In this document: positions 28,001 to 41,050 of the stretch, in pieces
How positions within the stretch are numbered: position 1 is the stretch's first letter
Layout: each line of letters opens with the position of its first letter
Source: Sipunculus nudus
Taxonomy: Eukaryota; Annelida; Sipuncula; Golfingiida; Sipunculidae
Length of the DNA stretch: 64,000 nt
Direction of reading: 5' to 3'
Assembly (NCBI GenBank): GCA_026874595.1
Contig: CM049315.1
Location: 76,765,901-76,829,900, forward strand
Translations under genes and position numbers: made by a program
The notes under the pieces: model-generated
The model's input: the letters and a program-made list of their open reading frames with translations, nothing else
Database searches by the model: none
Told to the model about the DNA's origin: nothing

Positions 28001-30517
28001 ATCAAATAGGGAGGACATGTAATTATCGAGGGAGAAATAGACAGAGCAATGCAATCAAAAAGGGAGGACATGTAATTATCGAGGGAGAAATAGACAGAGC
28101 AATGCAATCAAAGAGGGAGGACATGTAATTATCGAGGGAGAAATAGACAGAGCAATACAATCAAATAGGGAGGACATGTAATTATCGAGGGAGAAATAGA
28201 CAGAGCAATACAATCAAATAGGGAGGACATGTAATTATTGAGGGAGAAATAGACAGAGCAATACAATCAAATAGGGAGGACATGTTATTATCGAGGGAGA
28301 AATAGACAGAGCAAAATACATCCGAATAGGGAGGACATGTAATTATCGAGGGAGAAACAGACAGAGCAATACAATCAAATAGGGAGGACATGTAATTATC
28401 GAGGAAGAAATAGACAGAGCATTACAATCAAATAGGGAGGACATGTAATTATCGAGGGAGAAATAGACAGAGCAATACAATCAAATAGGGAAGACATGTA
28501 ATTTTCGAGGGAGAAATAGACAGAGCAATGCAATCAAATAGGGAGGACATGTAATTATCGAGGGAGAAATAGACAGAGCAATGCAATCAAATAGGGAGGA
28601 CATGTAATTATCGAGGGAGAAATAGACAGAGCAATACAATCAAATAGGGAGGACGTAATTATCGAGGGAGAATTAGACAGAGCAATACAATCAAATAGGG
28701 AGGACATGTAATTATCGAGGGAGAAATAGACAGAGCAATACAATCAAATAGGGAGGACATGTAATTATCGAGGGAGAAATAGATAGAGCAATACAATCAA
28801 AAAGGGAGGACATGTAATTATCGAGGGAGAAATAGACAGAGCAATACAATCAAATAGGGAGGACGTAATTATCGAGGGAGAAATAGACAGAGCAATACAA
28901 TCAAATAGGGAGGACATGTAATTATCGAGGGAGAAATAGACAGAGCAATACAATCAAAAAGGGGGGACATGTAATTATCGAGGGAGAAATAGACAGAGCA
29001 ATACAACCAAATAGGGAGGATATGTAATTATCGAGGGAGAAATAGACAGAGCAATACAATCAAATAGGGAGGACATGTAATTATCGAGAGAGAAATAGAC
29101 AGAGCAATACAACCAAATAGGGAGGACATGTAATTATCGAGGGAGAAATAGACAGAGCAATACAACCAAATAGGGAGGACATGTAATTATCGAGGGAGAA
29201 ATAGACAGAGCAAAACAACCAAATAGGGAGGACATGTAATTATCGAGGGAGAAAAAGACAGAGCAATACAACCTAATAGGGAGGACATGTAAATATCGAG
29301 GGAGAAATTGACAGAGCAATACAATCAAATAGGGAGGACATGTAATTATCGAGGGAGAAATAGACAGAGCAATACAATCAAATAGGGAGGACATGTAATT
29401 ATCGAGGGAGAAATAGACAGAGCAATACAATCAAATAGGGAGGACATGTAATTATCGAGGGAGAAATAGACAGAGCATTACAACCAAATAGGGAGGACAT
29501 GTAATTATCGAGGGAGAAATAGACAGAGCAATACAACCAAATAGGGAGGACATTTAATTATCGAGGGAGAAATAGACAGAGCAATACAACCAAATAGGGA
29601 GGACATGTAATTATCGAGGGAGAAATAGACAGAGCAATACAACCAAATAGGGAGGACATGTAATTATCGAGGGAGAAATAGACAGAGCAATACAAACAAA
29701 TAGGGAGGACATGTAATTATCGAGGGAGAAATAGACAGAGCAATACAACTAAATAGGGAGGACATGTAAATACCGAGGGAGAAATAGACAGAGCAATGCA
29801 ATCAAATAGGGAGGACATGTAATTATCGAGGGAGAAATAGACAGAGCAATGCAATCAACTAGAGAGGACATGTAATTATCGAGGGAGAAATAGACAGAGC
29901 AATAAAATCAAATAGGGAGGACATGTAATTATCGAGGGAGAAATAGACAGAGCAATACAATCAAATAGGGAGGACATGTAATTATCGAGGGAGAAATAGA
30001 CAGAGCAATACAATCAAATAGGGAGGACATGTAATTATCGAGGGAGAAATAGACAGAGCAATACAATCAAATAGGGAGGACATGTAATTATCGAGGGAGA
30101 AATAGACAGAGCAATACAATCAAATTGGGAGGACATGTAATTATCGAGGGAGAAATAGACAGAGCAATACAATCAAATAGGGAGGACATTTAATTATCGA
30201 GGGAGAAATAGACAGAGCAATACAATCAAATAGGGAGGACATGTAATTATCGAGGGAGAAATAGACAGAGCAATTCAATCAAATAAGGAGGACATGTAAT
30301 TATCGAGGGAGAAATAGACAGAGCAATACAACCAAATAGTTAGGATATGTAATTATCGAAGGAGAAATGGAGAGAGCAATACAATCAAATAGGGAGGACA
30401 TGTAATTATCGAGGGAGAAATAGACAGAGCAATACAACCAAATAGGGAGGACATGTAATTATCGAGGGACAAATAGACAGAGCAATACAATCAAATAGGG
30501 AGGACATGTAATTATCG
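22055..30517 (+). repeat. 8,463-bp higher-order unit, copy B
   Basis: Directly adjacent tandem copy of unit A. It keeps nearly all variant monomers at the 8,463 offset, with scattered substitutions (for example 'attttcgagg' near 28,501 against 'attatcgagg' near 20,038; 'acatttaatt' near 30,188 against 'acatgtaatt'). Internally, three monomers (159 bp) are gained before the inverted 21-bp fragment and three are lost after it, so the total length is unchanged. The identity appears above 99 percent by eye, which implies a recent duplication, gene conversion, or an assembly duplication. Confidence 0.85.
27122..27193. repeat. 21-bp inverted satellite fragment (copy B)
   Basis: The same inverted piece and aberrant junction as in copy A, at 27,173-27,193, with the same forward arm 51 bp upstream. 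Its offset from copy A is 8,622 bp, which is 8,463 plus 159. Confidence 0.9.
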
Positions 30518-32280
30518 AGGGAAAAATAGACAGATCAATACAATCAAATAGGGAGGACATGTAATTATCGAGGGAGAAATGGACAGAGCAATACAATCAA
30601 ATAGGGAGGACGTTATTATCGAGGGAGAAATAGACAGAGCAATACAATCAAATAGGGAGGACATGTAATTATCGAGGGAGAAATAGACAGAGCAATACAA
30701 CCAAATAGGGAGGATATGTAATTATCGAGGGAGAAATAGACAGAGCAATACAAGCAAATAGGGAGGACATGTAATTATCGAGGGAGAAATAGACAGAGCA
30801 ATACAAGCAAATAGGGAGGACATGTAATTATCGAGGGAGAAATAGACAGAGCAATACAATCAAATAGGGAGGACATGTAATTATCGAGGGAGAAATAGAC
30901 AGAGCATTACAACCAAATAGGGAGGACATGTAATTATCGAGGGAGAAATAGACAGAGCAATACAACCAAATAGGGAGGACATTTAATTATCGAGGGAGAA
31001 ATAGACAGAGCAATACAACCAAATAGGGAGGACATGTAATTATCGAGGGAGAAATAGACAGAGCAATACAACCAAATAGGGAGGACATGTAATTATCGAG
31101 GGAGAAATAGACAGAGCAATACAATCAAATAGGGAGGACATGTAATTATCGAGGGAGAAATAGACAGAGCAATACAACTAAATAGGGAGGACATGTAAAT
31201 ACCGAGGGAGAAATAGACAGAGCAATGCAATCAAATAGGGAGGACATGTAATTATCGAGGGAGAAATAGACAGAGCAATGCAATCAACTAGAGAGGACAT
31301 GTAATTATCGAGGGAGAAATAGACAGAGCAATAAAATCAAATAGGGAGGACATGTAATTATCGAGGAATAAATAGGCAGAGCAATACAATCAAATAGGGA
31401 GGACATGTAATTATCGAGGGAGAAATAGACAGAGCAATACAATCAAATAGGGAGGACATGTAATTATCGAGGGAGAAATAGACAGAGCAATACAATCAAA
31501 TAGGGAGGACATGTAATTATCGAGGGAGAAATAGACAGAGCAATACAATCAAATTGGGAGGACATGTAATTATCGAGGGAGAAATAGACAGAGCAATACA
31601 ATCAAATAGGGAGGACATGTAATTATCGAGGGAGAAATAGACAGAGCAATACAATCAAATAGGGAGGACATGTAATTATCGAGGGAGAAATAGACAGAGC
31701 AATTCAATCAAATAAGGAGGACATGTAATTATCGAGGGTGAAATAGACAGAGCAATACAACCAAATAGTTAGGATATGTAATTATCGAAGGAGAAATGGA
31801 CAGAGCAATACAATCAAATAGGGAGGACATGTAATTATCGAGGGAGAAATAGACAGAGCAATACAACCAAATAGGGAGGACATGTAATTATCGAGGGACA
31901 AATAGACAGAGCAATACAATCAAATAGGGAGGACATGTAATTATCGAGGGAAAAATAGACAGATCAATACAATCAAATAGGGAGGACATGTAATTATCGA
32001 GGGAGAAATGGACAGAGCAATACAATCAAATAGGGAGGACGTAATTATCGAGGGAGAAATAGACAGAGCAATACAATCAAATAGGGAGGACATGTAATTA
32101 TCGAGGGAGAAATAGACAGAGCAATACAACCAAATAGGGAGGATATGTAATTATCGAGGGAGAAATAGACAGAGCAATACAAGCAAATAGGGAGGACATG
32201 TAATTATCGAGGGAGAAATAGACAGAGCAATACAAGCAAATAGGGAGGACATGTAATTATCGAGGGAGAAATAGACAGAG
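29430..32280 (+). repeat. 1,429-bp higher-order duplication (27 monomers) in tandem
   Basis: Markers recur at 1,429 bp: 'gcattacaacc' at 29,475 and 30,904, 'aatacaactaaatag' at 29,742 and 31,171, and a bearing monomer pair near 30,512 and 31,941. It overlaps the end of unit B, so this duplication followed or used the right end of the 8,463-bp unit. One rare change separates the copies: 'gaggacgttatt' near 30,608 against 'gaggacgtaatt' near 32,036. Confidence 0.8.
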
Positions 32281-32389
32281 CAATACAATCAAATAGGGAG
32301 GACATTTAATTATCGAGGGACAAATAGACAGAGCAATACAATCAAATAGGGAGGACATGTAATTATCGAGGGAGAAATAGACAGAACAA

Positions 32390-34080
32390 TACAACCAAGT
32401 AGGGAGGACATGTAATTATCGAGGGATAAATAGACAGAGCAATACAATCAAATAGGGAGAACATGCAATTATCGAGGGACAAACAGACAGAGCAATACAA
32501 TCAAATAGGGAGGACATGTAAATATCGAGGTAGAAACAGACAGAGCAATACAATCAAATAGGGAGGACATGTAATTATCGAGGGAGAAATAGACAGAGCA
32601 ATATAATCAAATAGGGAAGACATGTAATTATCGAGGGAGAAATAGACAGAGCAATACAATCAAATAGGGAGGACATGTAATTATCGAGGGAGAAATGGAC
32701 AGAGCAATACAATCAAATAGGGAGGACATGTAATTATCGAGGGAGAAAAAGACAGAGCAATACAATCAAATAGGGAGGACATGTAATTATCGAGGGAGAA
32801 ATAGACAGAGCAATACAATCAAATAGGGAGGACATGTAATTATCGAGGGAGAAATAGACAGAGCAATTCAATCAAATAAGGAGGACATGTAATTATCGAG
32901 GGACAAATAGACAGAGCAATACAACCAAATAGTTAGGACATGTAATTATCGAGGGAGAAATGGACAGAGCAATACAACCAAATAGGGAGGACATGTAATT
33001 ATCGAGGGAGAAATAGACAGAGCAATACAACCAAATAGGGAGGACATGTAATTATCGAGGGAGAAAAAGACAGAGCAATACAACCTAATAGGGAGGATTG
33101 TAAATATCGAGAGAGAAATAGACAGAGCAATACAATCAAATAGGGAGGACATGTAATTATCGAAGGACAAATAGACAGAGCAATACAATCAAATAGGGAG
33201 GACATGTAATTATCGAGGGAGAAATAGACAGAACAATACAACCAAGTAGGGAGGACATGTAATTATCGAGGGATAAATAGACAGAGCAATACAATCAAAT
33301 AGGGAGAACATGCAATTATCGAGGGACAAACAGACAGAGCAATACAATCAAATAGGGAGGACATGTAAATATCGAGGTAGAAACAGACAGAGCAATACAA
33401 TCAAATAGGGAGGACATGTAATTATCGAGGGAGAAATAGACAGAGCAATATAATCAAATAGGGAAGACATGTAATTATCGAGGGAGAAATAGACAGAGCA
33501 ATACAATCAAATAGGGAGGACATGTAATTATCGAGGGAGAAATGGACAGAGCAATACAATCAAATAGGGAGGACATGTAATTATCGAGGGAGAAAAAGAC
33601 AGAGCAATACAATCAAATAGGGAGGACATGTAATTATCGAGGGAGAAATAGACAGAGCAATACAATCAAATAGGGAGGACATGTAATTATCGAGGGAGAA
33701 ATAGACAGAGCAATTCAATCAAATAAGGAGGACATGTAATTATCGAGGGACAAATAGACAGAGCAATACAACCAAATAGTTAGGACATGTAATTATCGAG
33801 GGAGAAATGGACAGAGCAATACAACCAAATAGGGAGGACATGTAATTATCGAGGGAGAAATAGACAGAGCAATACAACCAAATAGGGAGGACATGTAATT
33901 ATCGAGGGAGAAAAAGACAGAGCAATACAACCTAATAGGGAGGATTGTAAATATCGAGAGAGAAATAGACAGAGCAATACAATCAAATAGGGAGGACATG
34001 TAATTATCGAAGGAGAAATAGACAGAGCAATACAATCAAATAGGGAGGACATGTAATAATGGAGGGAGAAATAGACAGAG
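32390..34080 (+). repeat. 847-bp higher-order duplication (16 monomers) in tandem
   Basis: The block with 'gttaggacatg', 'gagaaaaagacag', 'aacctaatagg' and the shortened 'gaggattgtaaatatc' occurs near 32,946-33,188 and again near 33,793-34,035, offset 847 bp. A related third version without the 2-bp deletion ('gaggacatgtaaatatc') lies near 34,534-34,830. Confidence 0.75.
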
Positions 34081-34829
34081 CAATACAATCAAATAGGGAG
34101 GACATGTAATTATCGAGGGAGAAATAGACAGAGCAATACAATCAAATAGGGAGGACATGTAATTATCGAGGGAGAAATAGACAGAGCAATACAATCAAAT
34201 AGGGAGGACATGTAATTATTGAGGTAGAAATAGACAGAGCAATACAATCAAATAGGGAGGACATGTAATTATCGAGGGAGAAATAGACAGAGCAATACAA
34301 CCAAATAGGGAGGACATGTAATTATCGAGGGAGAAACAGACAGAGCAATACAATCACATAGGGAGGACATGTAATAATCGAGGGAGAAATAGACAGAGCA
34401 ATACAATCAAATAGGGAGGACATGTAATTATCGAGGGAGAAATAGACAGAGCAATTCAATCAAATAAGGAGGACATGTAATTATCGAGGGAGAAATAGAC
34501 AGAGCAATACAACCAAATAGTTAGGACATGTAATTATCGAGGGAGAAATGGACAGAGCAATACAACCAAATAGGGAGGACATGTAATTATCGAGGGAGAA
34601 ATAGACAGAGCAATACAACCAAATAGGGAGGACATGTAATTATCGAGGGAGAAAAAGACAGAGCAATACAACCTAATAGGGAGGACATGTAAATATCGAG
34701 AGAGAAATAGACAGAGCAATACAATCAAATAGGGAGGACATGTAATTATCGAGGGAGATATAGACAGAGCAATACAATCAAATAGGGAGGACATGTAATT
34801 ATCGAGGGAGAAATAGACAGAGCAATACA

Positions 34830-37800
34830 ATCAAATAGGGAGGACATGTAATTATCGAGGGAGAAATAGACAGAGCAATACAAACAAATAGGGAGGACAT
34901 GTAATTATCGAGGGAGAAATAGACAGAGCAATACAATCAAATAGGGAGGACATGTAATTATCGAGGGACAAATAGACAGAGCAATACAATCAAATAGGGA
35001 GGACATGTAATTATCGAGGGAGAAATAGACAGAGCAATACAACCCAATAGGGAGGACATGTAATTATCGAGGGACAAATAGACAGAGCAATACAATCAAA
35101 TAGGGAGGACATGTAATTATCGAGGGAGAAATAGACAGAGCAATACAACCAAATAGGGAGGACATGTAATTATCGAGGGAGAAATAGACAGAGAAAAGCA
35201 ATCAAATAGGGAGGACATGTAATTATCGAGGGAGAAATAGACAGAGCAATACAATCAAATAGGGAGGACATGTAATTATCGAGGGAGAAATAGACAGAGC
35301 AATACAACCAAATAGGGAGGACATGTAATTATCGAGGGAAAAATAGACAGAGCAAAACAATCAAATAGGGAGGACATGTAATTATCGAGGGAGAAATAGA
35401 CAGAGCAATACAACCAAATAGGGAGGACATGTAAATATAGAGGTAGAAACAGACAGAGCAATACAATCAAATAGGAAGGACATGTAATTATCGAAGGAGA
35501 AATAGACAGAGCAATACAATCAAATAGGGAGGACATGTAATTATCGAGGGAGAAATAGACAGAGCAATACAATCAAATATTGAGAACATGTAATTATCGA
35601 GAGAGAAATAGACAAAACAATACAATCAAAACTGGGAGGACATGTAATAATCGAGGGAGAAATAGACAGAGCAATACAACCAAATAGGGAGGACATTTAA
35701 TTATCGAGGGAGAAATAGACAGAGCAATACAACCAAATAGGGAGGACATGTAATTATCGAGGGAGAAATAGACAGAGCAATACAACCAAATAGGGAGGAC
35801 ATGTAATTATCGAGGGAGAAATAGACAGAGCAAAACAACCAAATAGGGAGGACATGTAATTATCGAGGGAGAAAAAGACAGAGCAATACAACCTAATAGG
35901 GAGGACATGTAAATATCGAGGGAGAAATTGACAGAGCAATACAATCAAATAGGGAGGACATGTAATTATCGAGGAGAAATAGACAGAGCAATACAACCAA
36001 ATAGGGAGGACATTTAATTATCGAGGGAGAAATAGACAGAGCAATACAACCAAATAGGGAGGACATGTAATTATCGAGGGAGAAATAGACAGAGCAATAC
36101 AACCAAATAGGGAGGACATGTAATTATCGAGGGAGAAATAGACAGAGCAATACAATCAAATAGGGAGGACATGTAATTATCGAGGGAGAAATAGACAGAG
36201 CAATACAACTAAATAGGGAGGACATGTAAATACCGAGGGAGAAATAGACAGAGCAATGCAATCAAATAGGGAGGACATGTAATTATCGAGGGAGAAATAG
36301 ACAGAGCAATGCAATCAACTAGAGAGGACATGTAATTATCGAGGGAGAAATAGACAGAGCAATACAATCAAATAGGGAGGACATGTAATTATCGAGGGAG
36401 AAATAGACAGAGCAATACAATCAAATAGGGAGGACATGTAATTATCGAGGGAGAAATAGACAGAGCAATACAATCAAATAGGGAGGACATGTAATTATCG
36501 AGGGAGAAATAGACAGAGCAATACAATCAAATAGGGAGGACATGTAATTATCGAGGGAGAAATAGACAGAGCAATACAATCAAAAAGGGAGGACATGTAA
36601 TTATCGAGGGAGAAATAGACAGAGCAATACAACCAAATAGGGAGGACATGTAATTATCGAGGGAGAAATAGACAGAGCAATACAATCAAATAGGGAGGAC
36701 ATGTAATTATCGAGGGAGAAATAGACAGAGCAATACAACCAAATAGGGAAGACATGTAATTATCGAGGGAGAAATAGACAGAGCAATACAACCAAATAGG
36801 GAGGACATGTAATTATCGAGGGAGAAATAGACAGAGCAAAACAACCAAATAGGGAGGACATGTAATTATCGAGGGAGAAAAAGACAGAGCAATACAACCT
36901 AATAGGGAGGACATGTAAATATCGAGGGAGAAATTGACAGAGCAATACAATCAAATAGGGAGGACATGTAATTATCGAGGGAGAAATAGACAGAGCAATA
37001 CAATCAAATAGGGAGGATATGTAATTATCGAGGGAGAAATAGACAGAGCAATACAATCAAATAGGGAGGACATGTAATTATGGAGGGAGAAATAGACAGA
37101 ACAATACAATCAAATAGGGAGGACCTGTAATTATCGAGGGAGAAATAGACAGAGCAATACAATCAAATAGGGAGGACATGTAATTATCGAGGGAGAAATA
37201 GACAGAGCAATACAACCAAATAGGGAGGACATGTAATTATCGAGGGAGAAATAGACAAAGCAATACAACCAAATAGGGAGGACATGTAATTATCGAGGGA
37301 GAAACAGACAGAGCAATACAATCAAATAGGGAGGACATGTAATCATCGAGGGAGAAATAGACAGAGCAATACAATCAAATAGGGAGGACATGTAATTATC
37401 GAGGGAGAAATAGACAGAGCAATACAACCAAATAGGGAGGATATGTAATTATCGAGGGAGAAACAGACAGAGCAATACAATCAAATAAGGAGGACATGTA
37501 ATTATCGAGGGAGAAATAGACAGAGCAATACAATCAAATAGGGAGGACATGTAATTATCGAGGGAGAAATAGACAGAGCAATACAATCAAATAGGGAGGA
37601 CATGTAATTATCGAGGGAGAAATAGACAGAGCAATAAAATCAAATAGGGAGGACATGTAATTATTGAGGGAGAAATAGACAGAGCAATACAATCAAATAG
37701 GGAGGACATGTAATTATCGAGGGAGAAATAGAGAGAGCAATACAACCAAATAGGGAGGACATGTAATTATCGAGGGAGAAACAGACAGAGCAATACAATC

Positions 37801-40740
37801 AAATAGGGAGGACATGTAATTATCGAGGGAGAAACAGACAGGGCAATACAATCAAATAGGGAGGACATGTAATTATCGAGGGAGAAATAGACAGAGCAAT
37901 ACAATCAAATAGGGAAGACATGTAATTATCGAGGGAGAAATAGAAAGAGCAATACAATCAAATAGGGAGGACATGTAATTATCGAGGGAGAAATAGACAG
38001 AGCAATGCAATCAAATAGGGAGGACATGTAATTATCGAGGGAGAAATAGACAGAGCAATGCAATCAAATAGGGAGGACATGTAATTATCGAGGGAGAAAT
38101 AGACAGAGCAATACAATCAAATAGGGAGGACATGTAATTATCGAGGGAGAATTAGACAGAGCAATACAACCAAATAGGGAGGACATGTAATTATCGAGGG
38201 AGAAATAGACAGAGCAATACAATCAAATAGGGAGGACATGTAATTATCGAGGGAGAAATAGACAGAGCAATACAATCAAATAGGGAGGACATGTAATTTT
38301 CGAGGGACAAATAGACAGAGCAATACAATCAAATAGGGAGGACATGTAAATATCGAGGTAGAAACAGACAGAGCAAAACAATCAAATAGGGAGGACATGT
38401 AATTATCGAGGGAGAAATGGACAGAGCAATGCAATCAAAGAGGGAGGTCATGTAATTATCGAGGGAGAAATAGACAGAGCAATACAATCAAATAGGGAGG
38501 ACATGTAATTATCGAGGGAGAAATAGACAGAGCAATACAATCAAATAGGGAGGACATGTAATTATCGAGGGAGAAATAGACAGAGCATTACAATCAAATA
38601 GGGAGGACATGTAATTATCGAGGGAGAAATAGACAGAGCAATACAATCAAATAGGGAGGACATGTAATTATCGAGGGAGAAATAGACAGAGCAATACAAT
38701 CAAATAGGGAGGACATGTAATTATCGAGGGAGAAATAGACAGAGCATTACAATCAAATAGGTAGGACATGTAATTATCGAGGGAGAAATAGACAGAGCAA
38801 TACAACCAAATAGGGAGGACATGTAATTATCAAGGGAGAAATAGACAGAGCAATACAACCAAATAGGGAGGACATGTAATTATCGAGGGAGAAACAGACA
38901 GAGCAATACAATCAAATAGGGAGGACATGTAATTATCGAGGGAGAAATAGACAGAGCAATACAATCAAATAGGGAGGACATGTAATTATCGAGGGAGAAA
39001 TAGACAGAGCAATACAATCAAATAGGGAGGACATGTAATTATCGAGGGAAAAATAGACAGAGCAATGCAACCAAATAGGGGGGTTATGTAATTATCGAGG
39101 GAAAAATAGACAGAGCAAAACAATCAAATAGGGAGGACATGTAATTATCGAGGGAAAAATAGACAGAGGAAAACAATCAAATAGGGAGGACATGTAAATA
39201 TCGAGGGAGAAATAGACAGAGCAATACAACCAAATAGGGAGAACATGTAAATATCGAGGTAGAAACAGACAGAGCAATACAATCAAATAGGGAGGACATG
39301 TAATTATCAAGGGAGAAATAGACAGAGCAATACAATCAAATAGGGAGGACATGTAATTATCGAGGGAGAAATAAACAGAGCAATACAATCAAAAAGGGAG
39401 GACATGTAATTATCGAGGGAGAAATAGACGAGGCAATACAATCAAAACTGGGAGGACATGTAATAATCGAGGGAGAAATAGACAAAGCAATACAACCAAA
39501 TAGGGATGACATGTAATTATCGAGGGAGAAATAGACAGAGCAATTCAACCAAATAGGGAGGACATGTAATTATCGAGGGAGAAATAGACAGAGCAATACA
39601 ATCAAATAGGGAGGACATATAATTATCGAGGGAGAAATAGACAGAGCAATACAACTAAATAGGGAGGACATGTAAATATCGAGGGAGAAATAGACAGAGC
39701 AATACAATCAAATAGGGAGGATATGTAATTATCGAGGGAGAAATAGACAGAGCAATGCAATCAAATAGGGAGGACATGTAATTATCGAGGGAGAAATAGA
39801 CAGAGCAATGCAATCAAATAGGGAGGACATGTAATTATGGAGGGAGAAATAGACAGAGCAATACAATCAAATAGGGAGGACATGTAATTATCGAGGGAGA
39901 AACAGACAGAGCAATACAACCAAATAGGGAGGACATGTAATTATCGAGGGAGAAATAAACAGAGCAATACAATCAAATAGGGAGGATATGTAATTATCGA
40001 GGGAGAAATAGACAGAGCAATACATTCAAATAGGGAGGACATGTAATTATCGAGGGAGAAACAGACAGAGCAATAAATTCAAATAGGGAGGATATGTAAT
40101 TATCGAGGGAGAAATAGACAGAGCAATGCAATCAAATAGGGAGGACATGTAATTATCGAGGGAGAAATAGACAGAGCAATGCAATCAAATAGGGAGGACA
40201 TGTAATTATGGAGGGAGAAATAGACAGAGCAATACAATCAAATAGGGAGGACATGTAATTATCGAGGGAGAAATAGACAGAGCAATACACCCAAATAGGG
40301 AGGACATGTAATTATCGAGGTAGAAACAGACAGAGCAATACAATCAAATAGGGAGGATATGTAATTATCGAGGGAGAAATAGACAGAGCAATACAATCAA
40401 ATAGGGAGGACATGTAATTATCGAGGGAGAAATAGACAGAGCAATACAACCAAGTAGGGAGGACATGTAATTATCGAGGGAGAAATAGACAGAGCAATAC
40501 AACCAAGTAGGGAGGACATGTAATTATCGAGGGAGAAATAGACAGAGCAATACAACCAAGTAGGGAGGACATGTAATTATCGAGGGAGAAATAGACAGAG
40601 CAATACAACCAAGTAGGGAGGACATGTAATTATCGAGGGAGAAATAGACAGAGCAATACAATCAAATAGGGAGGACATGTAATTATCGAGGGAGAAATAG
40701 ACAGAGCAATACAATCAAATAGGGAGGACATGTAATTATA
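34830..40740 (+). repeat. Right part of the array, more mixed monomers
   Basis: Monomers remain 53 bp but show more private changes ('aaaactgggagg', 'gagaggaaaac', 'agatgaggcaat'-type variants near 39,420, 'acattcaaatag'). A block like the one ending units A and B recurs near 36,760-37,056. Four consecutive 'ccaagtag' monomers at about 40,440-40,620 match triplets seen near 13,400, 16,250 and 24,660. The last regular monomers end at about 40,740. Confidence 0.7.
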
Positions 40741-41050
40741 TGGGAGAAATAAACAGAGCAATACAACAAAATACGGAGGTTTTATCAAGTGAGAAGAAAA
40801 CAGAGTAATACAACCAAAAACGAAGGTTTTTATCAAGTGAGAAGAAAACAGAGTAATACAACCAAAAACGAAGGTTTTTATCAAGTGAGAAGAAAACAGA
40901 GTTATACAACCAAATACAGGTTTTATCAAGTGAGAAGAAAACAAAGCAATACAACCAAAATGCAGAGGTTTTATCTAGTAAGAAATATACAGAGTAAAAC
41001 AAATAAATACGGAATTCATTTTATTATCGAGTGAGAAGAAGACAGAGGAG
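40741..41050 (+). repeat. Degenerate satellite relatives at the right margin
   Basis: After 40,740 the unit changes to about 48-50 bp: 'gagaagaaaacagag', 'taatacaaccaaaaacga', 'aggtttttatcaagt', repeated about five times with growing divergence to 'gagtgagaagaagacagagg' near 41,030. These resemble the inverted units at 9,945-10,200 more than they resemble the array monomer. Confidence 0.8.

Larger units (their letters stand above)
10415..40740 (+). repeat. Major 53-bp tandem satellite array (~570 monomers)
   Basis: The monomer is 53 bp. Read from its start it is 'gggagaaatagacagagc', then 'aatacaaYcaaataggga', then 'ggacatgtaattatcga' (Y is C or T). It repeats head-to-tail for about 30 kb with few length changes. 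Common variants are C or T in 'aaYcaaatag', 'aatgcaa', 'ccaagtag', 'caaagaggg', 'gggacaaatag', 'tgtaaatatcgaggtagaaac', 'gttaggatatg', and a 3-bp deletion in 'gaggacgtaatt'. These variants act as markers that reveal higher-order duplications. There is one CpG per monomer (in 'atcgag'). Nothing indicates a protein product: the forward strand is full of stops, and the reverse strand has one stop triplet per monomer, which yields repetitive frames of 60-104 codons. The function is unknown; a heterochromatic or centromere-like satellite is possible but not shown. Confidence 0.97.

Noticed and set aside
10415-40740. Dozens of minus-strand open frames of 60-104 codons encoding Cys/Leu/Ile-rich repeats
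   Set aside because: The reverse monomer holds one ATG and one stop triplet (TAA). As 53 leaves remainder 2 modulo 3, a frame meets the stop only every 159 nt, and a common T-to-A variant removes it, giving 98-codon frames. The same peptides appear in all three frames, so this is not a protein family.
10415-40740. CRISPR array
   Set aside because: Units are contiguous 53-bp monomers with no unique spacers between short repeats, no cas genes are present, and the context is an animal genome.
10415-40740. CENP-B-box containing centromeric satellite
   Set aside because: I looked for the TTCG....A..CGGG pattern on both strands of the monomer and did not find it. Centromere function cannot be claimed from sequence alone.
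40789-41034. 81-codon plus-strand frame with 'YQVRRKQSNTTKNEGF' repeats
   Set aside because: It is the translation of 48-bp degenerate satellite units at the array margin; 48 is divisible by 3, which keeps the frame open by chance.
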